A stretch of 64,000 nt of DNA from Cellvibrio zantedeschiae. GTDB lineage: Bacteria; Pseudomonadota; Gammaproteobacteria; Pseudomonadales; Cellvibrionaceae. The notes beneath the pieces are model-generated. The model saw nothing but the letters and a program-made list of their open reading frames with translations, searched no databases and was not told where the DNA came from. Below are positions 17,301-25,459 of this stretch, piece by piece. The stretch is taken from NCBI RefSeq assembly GCF_014652535.1, contig NZ_BMYZ01000005.1, positions 62,001-126,000 on the forward strand. Direction: 5' to 3'. The position numbers and the translations under genes are program-made. Numbering within the stretch: the stretch's first letter is position 1; each line of letters begins with the position of its first letter.

Positions 17301-19379
17301 TGTACTGGATACTGCCGCTGAACTGGCATTGCCAGCAGAGCTTACCACCGTAGAACTGGTAGAGCTTGCTGCACCAGAACTGGCAGAACCCACCGCAACA
17401 CTTGAGCTGGATGAACTGCTAGACGAACTATAAGTCCCGTTCAAGGAATTAAGCCATTGCGGCACAGTCAGGTTCGCCTTACCTGCACCGGCTGGCTCGG
17501 CACCTGTGACCAAAACACTGCGCAATGCAGAAGTCGGATGTAGCGCTTTTACCGCCGGCGGAGCCGCTTTGAAAGCGAGGTATTTAGGCGCAGCTTGAAC
17601 CGGGCCAAGGGTGCTGTTGGCAAAATTGCTATCGCCTTTCCACACAGCCCAAAGGTTGCCCAACTCAATAAATGTGCTTTGTTGGGATGCCACCGGCATT
17701 TCAGAGGCCAGCAATTCATGTTGGGTGTTAGCCGCCACTACCGAGCCGGTAAAACTGGCATCGTTCACATCAGTCTGGTTGTTGCGCAGGGGAGTCAATA
17801 CACCGCTGTAAAGACTGTTCGCCACTTCAATCACACCGTCTTCAGTGGAAATAGTCCCGTTAGAAGTAATGCCGAAATGGTAGGCGCCGTTGCCACTAAA
17901 GTCTCTAACCAAATTGCTATTGCCGGCCATGATGGGGTCAAACCAGGCTTTAACCGCGCGCGCATTTGCGCTGTCTGCCAGCAGGTTAAAGACTTGCACA
18001 TCGCCGCCACGCAAACGTGGCATACGGTCTTGCAAATCCTGATAGTAGTTGTGGTGCAAAGTGACTTGCAGGGTAGCATTCTTGCTGTCTTTTGCGGTGG
18101 CACCAATCAAATGGCCCTTTTTAACCGTGCGTGCAACCTGGGTAATTTGATCCTGGGTTAAGCCACCTGCACGCAACTTGCCGTACATCACCATGGTCGC
18201 CTGGTTAGCTTCCAGATAATCCATTTGCGCACGGGTAAAGGCACCGTTGCTGCCATCGCCGGGCAAAATTTGGCTCCATGAAATGGTGATTCCGCTGGAA
18301 CCGCCTTTTACATCCACAATGCCATCGTAGCTTTTATAAAAAGTACAGTGGTCAATCCACACCTTGTTGGCAGCAGTGCCGTCACCCAAAGTGATGTAAT
18401 CCCAGTCGTTTTTGTCGTAGTCGCCTTTGGTGGCTTCGTCCCATTCCCACATCTCATCAAACTTAAGATTGCGGATCATGATGTTATTGGCGTCTTTAAT
18501 GTTCCATTCCGCATGGCGAATAGTCGCACCGTTACGCGAGAAAATGGTCAAGTTATCCAGGGTTTTAATATCGATCAAACTCATGCCGGTCAGCTTGAGC
18601 GTAGGGTGTAGCTGCGCCTGGGTTGATTGCGCGCGGTAGTTACCAGCAATGGGCAACCCGGATTCGAGGGTACCCAGATTGAGGTCATTCATGATCTCAA
18701 TAACTTTCACCGGTGCAGCGAGGGTGCGTTTGGCAGCATCGAGTGCAGCAATAAATTCAGCGGGGGTGTAAACCTTGCGGTAAGCGGGGTCATCTTCAGA
18801 GATCACCCCACCACCGGTAACTGGCGTGCCCAGGGCGGCGTAGCCGTCAACATCATAGAGCGCAACGCCGCTTGGCAAAGTACCCGTGCCCAACCAGCTT
18901 AAATTCACAGCCGGACCTGTAGTTGGCACGCTGCTGGATGCAGCGCTACTTGAAGCGGGCACGCTTGATGATGATTTGGAAGAGACCGAGCTGGACGAGC
19001 TTGAACTGGAAGGCACCGCAGTACCTGCGGCACTCCACACTAAAGCTTGCTCATTGAATGGAAACAAGCGGTTTTGGCGCAAGGTAATAGTGTCATCCGG
19101 CGTGGCTACGGCATTGGCTGCCAGGGAGCCTATCTGCACACTGCCGTCCAGAATGGTTGTGCCCTGGGCCGCGCCTGTCAGGGTTTCGCTAGCGTTAGTT
19201 AGCGCGAGAGGGCCATTTTGCACAGTGATTTTGAATACATAATCGTAATCTGTGCGGGTAACGCGGGTTTCGCTCAGCTTGGTCATCGAAATTACCGATA
19301 CCGCAGGCGCGGCTTGGGCCATCGGCGCCAACAAACACAAGCTGGCAAAAGAAGTTGCCAAATAAGAGGGCAGTTTCAT
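14340..19379 (-). CDS. Secreted modular pectinase: pectate lyase (PL1) plus pectin methylesterase (CE8)
   Basis: A 1679-residue extracellular enzyme. Residues 1-23 are a signal peptide (cleavage after AQA). A first poly-Ser linker (123-155) leads to a family-1 pectate lyase (about 156-620) with VWIDHCTFYKSYDG and the catalytic-Arg motif RMPRLRGG (452-459). After linker 2 (651-712) comes a beta-sandwich carbohydrate-binding-like module (713-878). Linker 3 (880-927) leads to an Ig-like SbsA-type domain (about 930-1066) and a CE8 pectin methylesterase (about 1075-1415), with SEQDTV (D219 of module, D1219) and GNVDFIWG (D1239). Linker 4 (1420-1485) leads to a C-terminal beta domain of unknown role. 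The esterase should strip methyl groups and the lyase cut the resulting pectate. The start has an AAGGAGGAG ribosome site. Confidence 0.93.
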   Translation of the reverse strand: MKLPSYLATSFASLCLLAPMAQAAPAVSVISMTKLSETRVTRTDYDYVFKITVQNGPLALTNASETLTGAAQGTTILDGSVQIGSLAANAVATPDDTITLRQNRLFPFNEQALVWSAAGTAVPSSSSSSSSVSSKSSSSVPASSSAASSSVPTTGPAVNLSWLGTGTLPSGVALYDVDGYAALGTPVTGGGVISEDDPAYRKVYTPAEFIAALDAAKRTLAAPVKVIEIMNDLNLGTLESGLPIAGNYRAQSTQAQLHPTLKLTGMSLIDIKTLDNLTIFSRNGATIRHAEWNIKDANNIMIRNLKFDEMWEWDEATKGDYDKNDWDYITLGDGTAANKVWIDHCTFYKSYDGIVDVKGGSSGITISWSQILPGDGSNGAFTRAQMDYLEANQATMVMYGKLRAGGLTQDQITQVARTVKKGHLIGATAKDSKNATLQVTLHHNYYQDLQDRMPRLRGGDVQVFNLLADSANARAVKAWFDPIMAGNSNLVRDFSGNGAYHFGITSNGTISTEDGVIEVANSLYSGVLTPLRNNQTDVNDASFTGSVVAANTQHELLASEMPVASQQSTFIELGNLWAVWKGDSNFANSTLGPVQAAPKYLAFKAAPPAVKALHPTSALRSVLVTGAEPAGAGKANLTVPQWLNSLNGTYSSSSSSSSSSVAVGSASSGAASSTSSTVVSSAGNASSAAVSSTSSATSSAVGQSSSAGVAAGQSLPFVESFDGLTTATFFSATYRAIGSDSSAALYFKTGGSPVINNNALEIAGARMTIGNRPPRTSTASTDTTTNGDFDLSRPYRISFKIVAASGVGNLQVFIDNNTTSSGNSIFGTGSRVYAAVANTLTAGQVVSITPSVGTATSFIALRTESTAAVTIDDLRVEYLDSGSSSSSAASSLASSASSAASVISSASSASSSIVVSSSSASSASSSAPFVQPTQVYNLQNRVSPGANQVDTQVDTKLVITFDAPPVLGTSGAINIFKVSDDSLVDSLMLSGNTDSLGYAGQTRLRMVNTQPLRVSGNSLIITPHNNKLAYGTAYYVAISEGAITGVNLNSTAFVGLGKNANWTFTTKANAPTSTELTVDDDGAADFRTVQGALNHAMQNVAAATPVTINVKNGDYEELLFLRGKNNLTIKGESRDGVVIHYTNNNTLNAGTGTSQSPGATSFTGGRSVFLAESSDLLSIDNLTLKNTTLIGSGGQAEVIYFNNDVGRLAVTNSNLISEQDTVQVKGYSWFYRSLIAGNVDFIWGNNRVALFEESEIRSLGDSRGNGSGGYVLQARTVTASDKGFVFLNSRLTRGAGPLGHAIADGQTWLARSGGATTYFDNIVFVNTKMDAHIKPAGWYTSPLPNPTAATATSGWREYGSTDLAGASLNTAGRDAVSLQLPLSEVINNYCSRAQILAAFNGGAGWNPLPSDTTDCSNFESGPSSSASSSNVSSATSSIASSANSVASSSSSSSSSSSSSSATVSSSSSSASSEVVGPQSSSSSSSAVAIVTKTWGFDSAAYAAADTNLFAAAYSATADNGIKITAAPVSVDGLDFYSSAASVLRYRAPGSANNSSATGVWNTNGSFFTSNSVLVPVVGADVTSVRTYISIPVESNKAFTITLNYKQTSATATAGKIALVGSDNKVLIAKDASNATAAATGDTLTLTVPAGHSYTAVKIFYGREGITSGGVNITSMSRAQ
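14925..15122 (-). repeat. Poly-serine linker 4 coding region of the pectinase
   Basis: About 66 codons, mostly Ser with Ala/Val, in mixed AGC/AGT/TCN codons, separating the methylesterase from the C-terminal domain. Long Ser linkers are typical of Cellvibrio and related marine degraders. Similar linkers are coded at 16599-16742, 17244-17429 and 18915-19013. Confidence 0.85.
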
Positions 19380-19392
19380 GGGATGCTCCTCC

Positions 19393-19926
19393 TTAAACAG
19401 ATGTTTTACGAGTGCGGCGAGCCAACAAGAACAGGCCACCTAATATCATCAACCATAAAGCAGAGGGCTCAGCTACACGCGCTGGCGCATTGCTGGTAGA
19501 ACCGGAAGAGAGGAGTTGGAAATTTCCGTCCAGCACATTAAACGCCAAAGCTCCGGGCGCGCCCTGACCAAGAAAGGTGAAGCCAACAGTAAATCCACCC
19601 TGGCTACTGCCAAGGGCAAGCGCGATTGGACTGTAGCTATCGAAAAACCCGGAGGAGTTTAAAAACAAATCTGGCTGGGCAACAAAGCTGTCCCACGCAG
19701 CGGGGCTATTCACTACTGATAAATTAGCGAAAAGTAATTCAGAGAAATATACGGTGAATTCATTAATTCCGGCTGCATTGCTGTCGTTGGTCAGGGTTAA
19801 ATCCACTGTCCACTGGTTGCCACCCAAATCGGAAAAATTGCTGGTAATTAGCGCAGCTTGTGCAGCGTTAATTGTGCAAAGGAAAATAACGAAGGTTGAA
19901 AAGATTTTTAAAAAATGTTGTTTCAT
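19393..19926 (-). CDS. PEP-CTERM sorting-domain protein upstream of the pectinase
   Basis: A 177-residue exported protein. Residues 1-25 are a signal peptide (ends AAQA). The mature part is a small beta-rich domain. The C-terminus is a canonical PEP-CTERM signal: VAEPSALWLMILGGLFLLAR, then a basic RRTRKTSV tail, i.e. the motif, one membrane span and an Arg-rich end. Such proteins are processed by an exosortase (EpsH/XrtA type), which is not in this window. The stop lies 13 bases before the pectinase start, so the two are almost certainly one operon. The partner role (surface anchoring or substrate binding) is inference. Confidence 0.85.
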   Translation of the reverse strand: MKQHFLKIFSTFVIFLCTINAAQAALITSNFSDLGGNQWTVDLTLTNDSNAAGINEFTVYFSELLFANLSVVNSPAAWDSFVAQPDLFLNSSGFFDSYSPIALALGSSQGGFTVGFTFLGQGAPGALAFNVLDGNFQLLSSGSTSNAPARVAEPSALWLMILGGLFLLARRTRKTSV

Positions 19927-20628
19927 TTTTTTGCTCCCACGTGATTAATTTTATTGTTTGGGTCCATTGCAATTTTTCTTGTGGAAAAATGCAAAAAAAC
20001 GCCCAAGCCAATCCACCCCTGGATCAAGGGGTATTAACCCTAAGGAATTACCACACGCATTCACTTTCACTCGCTAGCAGAGTGAAAGTTATTTGTGTAA
20101 TCACACCTTAAAAAATGAAATAACATTGCCGCTTATCTATTTTTAATTATGTAAATACAAAAATGATACATAGACATTAGCGCACAAATGCATAGGCAAA
20201 TGCGCAACAGACGATGGACCATTTATGAATTTTAGAGCCTGCGAATTAAAGCACTTGACTCTGGACCGAAAGGATTTTTATTGCCGATTTAAATTAAGAA
20301 GGGGGTAAAACTTCGCGGTTGGTGTTTTGCAATCTGTTATCAATTATTGTTTGCAAACACCACCACGATTGTTATTAATTATTGTTGTTGCCACTGGTTG
20401 TACTCAGTTGGTGTTGCGCACTTTAACGACACAAAAATCAATTTGCTAGCATTAATTTTCAAGTGTGTAGTTAGGAAACATCTTTTTAGTTATAAGCAAA
20501 ATATGGGTATTTTGTGGTGCAAAGTGCTACCTGTGCCCAGGCTTTTTAGCCCGTCATTGCTAAGCTAAAGGCAAACCAACATAGCCTTAGCGACTAGCTT
20601 GTTATCACATTCAATAAAGGACTTTGCC
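19927..20628. other. Long AT-rich intergenic region upstream of the pectinase operon
   Basis: About 700 bases without a convincing gene. It should hold the promoters of the divergent pectinase operon and the DUF1304 gene. The only clear structure is the hairpin at 20063-20089. A 73-codon open frame at 20347-20568 has no ribosome site and an odd Cys-rich composition; I do not accept it. No tRNA or recognisable ncRNA was seen. Confidence 0.6.
20063..20089. promoter_or_regulatory. Perfect inverted repeat upstream of the pectinase operon
   Basis: ACTTTCACTC and GAGTGAAAGT are exact complements with a 7-base spacer (gctagca), about 137 bases upstream of the PEP-CTERM start. There is no T run on either side, so an operator or leader hairpin is more likely than a terminator. 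The binding factor is unknown. Confidence 0.4.
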
Positions 20629-20997
20629 ATGCCCGACTTCCCCATCATCTCCAGTGTTGTGATTGGCCTTATCGCCCTGCTTCATGTGTATATTTTGGTA
20701 TTGGAAATGTTCCTATGGGATAAACCCGCCGGCCGCCGCGCCTTCGGCCATTCGGTGGAAAAAGCCATCGAATCCAAAGTTCTGGCAGCCAATCAGGGCT
20801 TGTACAACGGTTTTTTAGCAGCGGGATTATTTTGGGGGCTTTATTTAGGCGTTGCAGGCTTTGATATCAAAGTGTTTTTCCTAAGCTGCATCCTGGTTGC
20901 CGGAATTTACGGCGGTATTACCGCCAAACGCAAGATTCTTTATATTCAGGCTCTCCCTGCACTCATAGGGTTGGCGCTGTTGTTCTCAAATGTATAA
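20629..20997 (+). CDS. DUF1304 family membrane protein
   Basis: A 122-residue integral membrane protein with four predicted spans. The N-terminal block HVYILVLEMFLWDKPAGRRAF, followed by ESKVLAANQGLYNGFLAAGL, is the DUF1304 signature. The ATG at 20629, which has an AAAGGA site about 8 bases upstream, fits the family better than an in-frame ATG 30 bases earlier. The function of DUF1304 is not established; the gene is often monocistronic. No operon partner is evident. Confidence 0.87.
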   Translation: MPDFPIISSVVIGLIALLHVYILVLEMFLWDKPAGRRAFGHSVEKAIESKVLAANQGLYNGFLAAGLFWGLYLGVAGFDIKVFFLSCILVAGIYGGITAKRKILYIQALPALIGLALLFSNV

Positions 20998-21114
20998 ACA
21001 CATCAAGCGGGAGTGGTCTATTTAGACTTCAACCAACCTAGAGATGCCCGGCATAACCCGCTAGAATAGCGGCCATTCACCATCCCTTATTCCCTCCTGA
21101 GAAGTGATTGCGCT

Positions 21115-22665
21115 ATGACAGCCTCGAAAAAACCTACTGTGCTCCTCATTCTCGATGGCTTCGGCCACTCGGAAAAAACCAAATACAACGCCATTGCCGC
21201 AGCCCATAAGCCCGTATTCGATAAACTCTGGGCCAATAATCCAAAAAGTTTGATTGAAACCTCCGGTTTGGCCGTGGGCTTGCCAGAAGGCCAAATGGGT
21301 AACAGCGAAGTGGGACACATGACCCTTGGTGCTGGCCGCGTGGTTTACCAAAGCTTTACCCGCGTTAATAAAGCCATCAGCGACGGCGATTTTTTTACCA
21401 ATCCTGTATACGTAAACGCCATCGATAGCGCGATTAAAATTGGCAAAGCCGTACATATTCTCGGTCTGCTCTCTGAAGGCGGCGTGCACAGCCATCAAGA
21501 CCACATATACGCCATGATGAAAATGGCCGTTCAACGCGGCGCTAAAGAAGTTTACCTGCACGCATTTTTGGATGGCCGCGATTGCCCGCCACGCAGCGCT
21601 GAATCTTCACTGCAAAAAGCACAGGATTTATTTAAAGAATTAGGCGCTGGCCGAATTGCTTCCATCGTTGGTCGGTACTTCGCGCTCGACCGCGACAACC
21701 GTTGGGATCGCGTTAAGCAAGCATACGATGTCATGGTGACCGGTGAAGCCGAATATGATGCACTTACGGCGGTTGAAGGATTGAAACACGCCTACGCGCG
21801 TGACGAAAATGACGAGTTTGTTAAAGCCACGATTATCTGTGGCGAAGATGAAGAAGTTGCGACCATTAACGATGGCGACTCAGTAATATTCATGAACTTC
21901 CGCCCGGACCGCGCGCGCGAAATTACCCACGCATTGATCGATGAAAGTTTCACAGGCTTTGAACGCGAATTGCATCCAGAAATTGCACACTTTGTGCAAA
22001 CTACCGAATACGCTTCTAGCATCAAAGCACCTATTGCATTCCCGCCAGAAGATTTAACCAATTCATTTGGTGAATATATTTCTGGCTTGGGCAAAACCCA
22101 ATTACGCATTGCGGAAACGGAAAAATACGCACACGTAACTTTCTTTTTCAATAGCGGCAATGAAGTTGTCTACGAAGGTGAAGATCGTATTTTGGTTCCA
22201 TCACCACAAGTTGCTACTTACGATTTGCAACCTGAAATGAATGCGCCAATCGTCACTGACAAATTAGTTGAAGCGATTGAATCCGGTAAATACGATGCCA
22301 TTATTTGCAACTACGCTAACTGCGATATGGTTGGTCACTCCGGCATTATGGAAGCCGCAACCAAAGCGGTTGAAGCAATCGATATTTGTTTGGGTCGTGT
22401 TTTGGCTGCGGTAGAAAAAGTGGGTGGCGAAGCATTAATTACTGCAGACCACGGCAACGTAGAAGAAATGTTTGATGAAGAAAGTGGTCAAGCAAATACA
22501 CAACATTCAACTTTGCCAGTACCCTTTATTTTCTGCAGCTCACGCAAAGGAACTATCGCACCCGGCGGCTCATTGGCAGATGTAGCACCAACCATGTTGG
22601 CGTTGATGGGCATTCCTCAACCGGCAGAAATGACCGGCAGGAATTTGATTACAATCGAAAAATAA
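21115..22665 (+). CDS. gpmI: 2,3-bisphosphoglycerate-independent phosphoglycerate mutase
   Basis: A 516-residue glycolytic/gluconeogenic enzyme that interconverts 3- and 2-phosphoglycerate with a bound phosphoserine and two Mn ions. It has LLILDGFG (metal Asp), the catalytic-Ser motif [35 protein letters not shown] and the C-terminal metal motifs [12 protein letters not shown] and [10 protein letters not shown]. The length is the family standard. A TAGAAT -10-like box is at 21062-21067. It heads the block gpmI-envC-ctpA-yibQ, the same order as in pseudomonads. Confidence 0.98.
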   Translation: MTASKKPTVLLILDGFGHSEKTKYNAIAAAHKPVFDKLWANNPKSLIETSGLAVGLPEGQMGNSEVGHMTLGAGRVVYQSFTRVNKAISDGDFFTNPVYVNAIDSAIKIGKAVHILGLLSEGGVHSHQDHIYAMMKMAVQRGAKEVYLHAFLDGRDCPPRSAESSLQKAQDLFKELGAGRIASIVGRYFALDRDNRWDRVKQAYDVMVTGEAEYDALTAVEGLKHAYARDENDEFVKATIICGEDEEVATINDGDSVIFMNFRPDRAREITHALIDESFTGFERELHPEIAHFVQTTEYASSIKAPIAFPPEDLTNSFGEYISGLGKTQLRIAETEKYAHVTFFFNSGNEVVYEGEDRILVPSPQVATYDLQPEMNAPIVTDKLVEAIESGKYDAIICNYANCDMVGHSGIMEAATKAVEAIDICLGRVLAAVEKVGGEALITADHGNVEEMFDEESGQANTQHSTLPVPFIFCSSRKGTIAPGGSLADVAPTMLALMGIPQPAEMTGRNLITIEK

Positions 22666-22788
22666 CCCCACCCTGGCCCTCCCCTTTGCAGCGGGGCGCG
22701 CAACTGTGAGGGAACTTTTACTCCCAGCTAAATTTAAGAGGGAGTACAACTCCTCCCTCTGCGAAGGGGGAGGTTCGGAGGGGGTTAA
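22664..22788. repeat. C/G-rich imperfect inverted repeat after gpmI
   Basis: The left part (TAACCCCACCCTGGCCCTCC, then a CCTTTGCAGCGGGG block) is matched by an imperfect reverse complement on the right (CTCTGCGAAGGGGGAGG, then GGAGGGGGTTA). This gives a ~125-base element able to fold into a long hairpin. It fills most of the gpmI-envC gap and looks like a REP/MITE-type element. Copy number elsewhere cannot be tested here. Confidence 0.6.
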
Positions 22789-22815
22789 AATCTCCATAAT
22801 AATCACGGAAATTTC

Positions 22816-23970
22816 ATGAAAAAACTTTTTTGCTTAAGTTTGTTATCCATGATGTTAGCCATATCGCCGAGTGCATTGAGTGCCGATAAAGACGATATGG
22901 AAAAACTCCAAAAAGACATTAACGATTTGCAGAAAGAATTAAAAAAAGTTCAGGGCGCGCGTTCTAATGTGCAGCAAGAGCTGCAAAAAAATGAAACGCA
23001 AATGAGCGAGCTGCAAAAGAAAGTTGAAAAAATCCAGCAAGAAATAAACGCTCAAAACAAGCAGATAGAAAATCTAAATAAAGAGCGTGGCGATCTGGAA
23101 AAAGCCCGGGCAAAGCAACAAGCCCAAGCCGCTGAGCAGATTCGCGCTGCTTATCAGCTTGGGCAACAACCACAGTTTAAAGTGTTCCTGAATCAGGAAT
23201 CACCTGAGCGTATTTCACGCATGATGAAATACCACAGTTATTTTATGGCCGCGCACGCCGAGAAAGTGAAAAAATATCTCGACACCATTGCGCAGCTCAA
23301 CGAGCTTGAACCGCAAATTGCCCAAAAAACAGCTGAGCTGAATATCATTAAAGAAGAAATGGGCAAACAGCAAGCGAGCCTGCAAGAAGCACAAGCGCAG
23401 CGCAAACAAACGCTCGCAAAAATTAACACCACAATTTCCAACAAAGACAAAGCTTTGCAAGATATGTTGGAAGATCGCCGCCAGCTCCAAGCACTCTTGC
23501 AAAAAGTTGCACGCGCAAGCACCAGTCTTGCGGCAGCACCGAGTTATGTTCCTCTACCCAACGCGGGTGAAAAATTTAGCAGCCGTCGCGGTCGCTTACC
23601 TTGGCCAACGCAAGGCAGAATTACCCACGGATTTGGTAGCAGCCAGGTTGAAGGTCAGCTGCAATGGAACGGCGTTATGATTGGCGCAAATGCCGGGCAG
23701 CAAGTACAAGCGGTGCATTATGGTCGCGTGGTTTTTGCCGATTATTTTCGCGGCCAAGGTTTGTTGGTTATTATTGATCACGGCGAAGGTTATTTGAGCC
23801 TTTACGCGCACAACCAAAATTTATTTAAAAAGGCAGGCGACGCTGTTAAAGCGGGCGAAGCCATAGCAAGCGTGGGCAATACCGGCGGACAAAACGAAGC
23901 TGGGTTATATTTTGAAATTCGCTATCAAGGCAAGGCAATTAATCCGGCAGATTGGTTAGCGCGCGCCTAA
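22816..23970 (+). CDS. envC: Murein hydrolase activator EnvC family protein
   Basis: A 384-residue periplasmic protein. Signal peptide 1-23, then a long coiled coil (about 28-245) rich in Gln/Lys/Glu, then a LytM/M23 domain (about 255-382). In the LytM part the usual zinc-site HxH is degenerate: SLYAHNQ is kept but the last His is replaced in LYFEIRYQG, as in E. coli EnvC. It should therefore not cut peptidoglycan itself but activate AmiA/AmiB-type amidases at the septum. The position between gpmI and ctpA is conserved in pseudomonads. Confidence 0.92.
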   Translation: MKKLFCLSLLSMMLAISPSALSADKDDMEKLQKDINDLQKELKKVQGARSNVQQELQKNETQMSELQKKVEKIQQEINAQNKQIENLNKERGDLEKARAKQQAQAAEQIRAAYQLGQQPQFKVFLNQESPERISRMMKYHSYFMAAHAEKVKKYLDTIAQLNELEPQIAQKTAELNIIKEEMGKQQASLQEAQAQRKQTLAKINTTISNKDKALQDMLEDRRQLQALLQKVARASTSLAAAPSYVPLPNAGEKFSSRRGRLPWPTQGRITHGFGSSQVEGQLQWNGVMIGANAGQQVQAVHYGRVVFADYFRGQGLLVIIDHGEGYLSLYAHNQNLFKKAGDAVKAGEAIASVGNTGGQNEAGLYFEIRYQGKAINPADWLARA

Positions 23971-24040
23971 GCTTAAGGCTTGAAACAGAGCAAAAAGAAT
24001 TGCTTATTGTGGGCGCTGTAAGCGCTTTTCGGAGATGTAA

Positions 24041-25459
24041 ATGTTGTGCCTTTCCCCAAAAAAATCTGGCGCTAATAAAAATTTTCAAACATTACTTTTG
24101 ATAGCAATGTTTGCGTTCGCCAATTTTTCAAACGCAGCGCCTGTTGAAAAGAAAAAGACTGCGCCGCAAAATCCGGGGCTTTTACCACTCGAAGAATTGC
24201 GCACCTTTACCCGTGCTTACGATCACGTTCGCACCAGCTATGTGGAAGAAGTTAGCGATTCCAAAATGCTGGAATACGCCATCAAAGGTTTAATTTCAGA
24301 ACTCGATCCGCATTCCGCTTATCTCGATAAAGAGGCTTACGCCGAACTGCAAGCCACGACTAGTGGTGAATTTGGTGGCGTAGGTTTGGAAGTGGGTATG
24401 GATGAAGGTGTAATCAAAGTCATTACTCCGCTCGATGGATCACCCTCACAAAAAGCCGGCATTAAACCGGGCGATGTTGTTGTGCGCATCGACGATCAAC
24501 CCATGAAGGGAAAAACTCTCACTGACGCAACTCGCTTGATGCGCGGCCCAAAAGACACACCCATTAAAATGAGTTTGCAACGCAAGGGTGTTGACGACCC
24601 CATTGAGTTAATCATCGTCCGCGATTTAATTCATGTGCAGAGCGTAGTGGTAAAACCTATTGCCGACGATTATTTGTACGTGCGTATCGCGCAATTCCAA
24701 ACCAATACCGGAAAAGATTTCGTAGAGCGTTTGCGTGAAAATCTTAAGCTACGCCCAAAAACCAAAGGTTTGGTTTTGGATTTGCGCAATAACCCTGGTG
24801 GCGTTTTGCAATCGTCTGTAGAAGTTGCCGATGCGTTCCTCGATAACGGAACCGTGGTTTACACCCAGGGTCGCATGGAAAACAGTAGCATGAGTTACGC
24901 GGCAACACCCGGCGATTTAACCAATGGCTTGCCCTTGGTGGTGCTGATTAATAGCGGCTCTGCTTCAGCATCTGAAATCGTCGCAGGCGCACTGCAAGAT
25001 CACAAGCGCGCCATCATTATGGGTACGCGCAGTTTCGGCAAAGGTTCGGTGCAAACCGTAATTCCTATTACGGAAGATCGCGCCATTAAACTTACCACTG
25101 CTCTTTACTACACCCCCAATGGCCGTTCCATTCAGGCGAAAGGTATTGATCCCGATGTTCGTCTGGAGAAAATCACCAATGGCGTAAGCCAAAAAGCGCC
25201 TATGGCAGAAGCGGATTTAGCAGGTCATATCGGCAACAAAGAGGGCCAGGAAATTGGCAGCGGCACGCGCGAGCGCGAAGCAGTCGTTAATGACGATACA
25301 CTGAAAGACAATCAGGTGTTGGATGCAATTAACCTGTTGAAAGGGCTACACATCCTTGGCCAACAACCGGCCTCGACTAACGACGAAACGGACACCAACA
25401 AGCGTGCTCCTGCAATTGCACCTAACATTGAAGTCAGACCGCCGGCACAGGATAAATAA
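24041..25459 (+). CDS. ctpA: Carboxy-terminal processing peptidase (S41 family)
   Basis: A 472-residue exported serine protease. It has an N-terminal signal sequence (about 1-33) and a PDZ domain (about 100-180; FGGVGLEVG, SPSQKAGIKPGDVVVRID). The S41 catalytic core has the nucleophile in INSGSASASEIVAGAL and the general-base Lys in TRSFGKGSVQT. The C-terminal 80 residues are low in complexity and probably disordered. Family members degrade periplasmic proteins and cell-wall hydrolases. It lies in an operon-like run with the EnvC gene and overlaps yibQ by one base (TAATG). Confidence 0.95.
   Translation: MLCLSPKKSGANKNFQTLLLIAMFAFANFSNAAPVEKKKTAPQNPGLLPLEELRTFTRAYDHVRTSYVEEVSDSKMLEYAIKGLISELDPHSAYLDKEAYAELQATTSGEFGGVGLEVGMDEGVIKVITPLDGSPSQKAGIKPGDVVVRIDDQPMKGKTLTDATRLMRGPKDTPIKMSLQRKGVDDPIELIIVRDLIHVQSVVVKPIADDYLYVRIAQFQTNTGKDFVERLRENLKLRPKTKGLVLDLRNNPGGVLQSSVEVADAFLDNGTVVYTQGRMENSSMSYAATPGDLTNGLPLVVLINSGSASASEIVAGALQDHKRAIIMGTRSFGKGSVQTVIPITEDRAIKLTTALYYTPNGRSIQAKGIDPDVRLEKITNGVSQKAPMAEADLAGHIGNKEGQEIGSGTREREAVVNDDTLKDNQVLDAINLLKGLHILGQQPASTNDETDTNKRAPAIAPNIEVRPPAQDK

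Noticed and set aside
14925-19013. The Ser-codon tracts of the pectinase as possible CRISPR or tandem DNA repeats
   Set aside because: They vary in codon use, have no fixed unit or spacer, and are explained by poly-Ser protein linkers.
20091-20110. A CRP-like TGTG...CACA sequence upstream of the pectinase operon
   Set aside because: The half-sites are only 4 bases apart, whereas CRP sites have 6; not a convincing match.
20347-20568. A 73-codon plus-strand frame in the long gap before the DUF1304 gene
   Set aside because: No ribosome site, irregular Cys-rich composition, no neighbours to support it.
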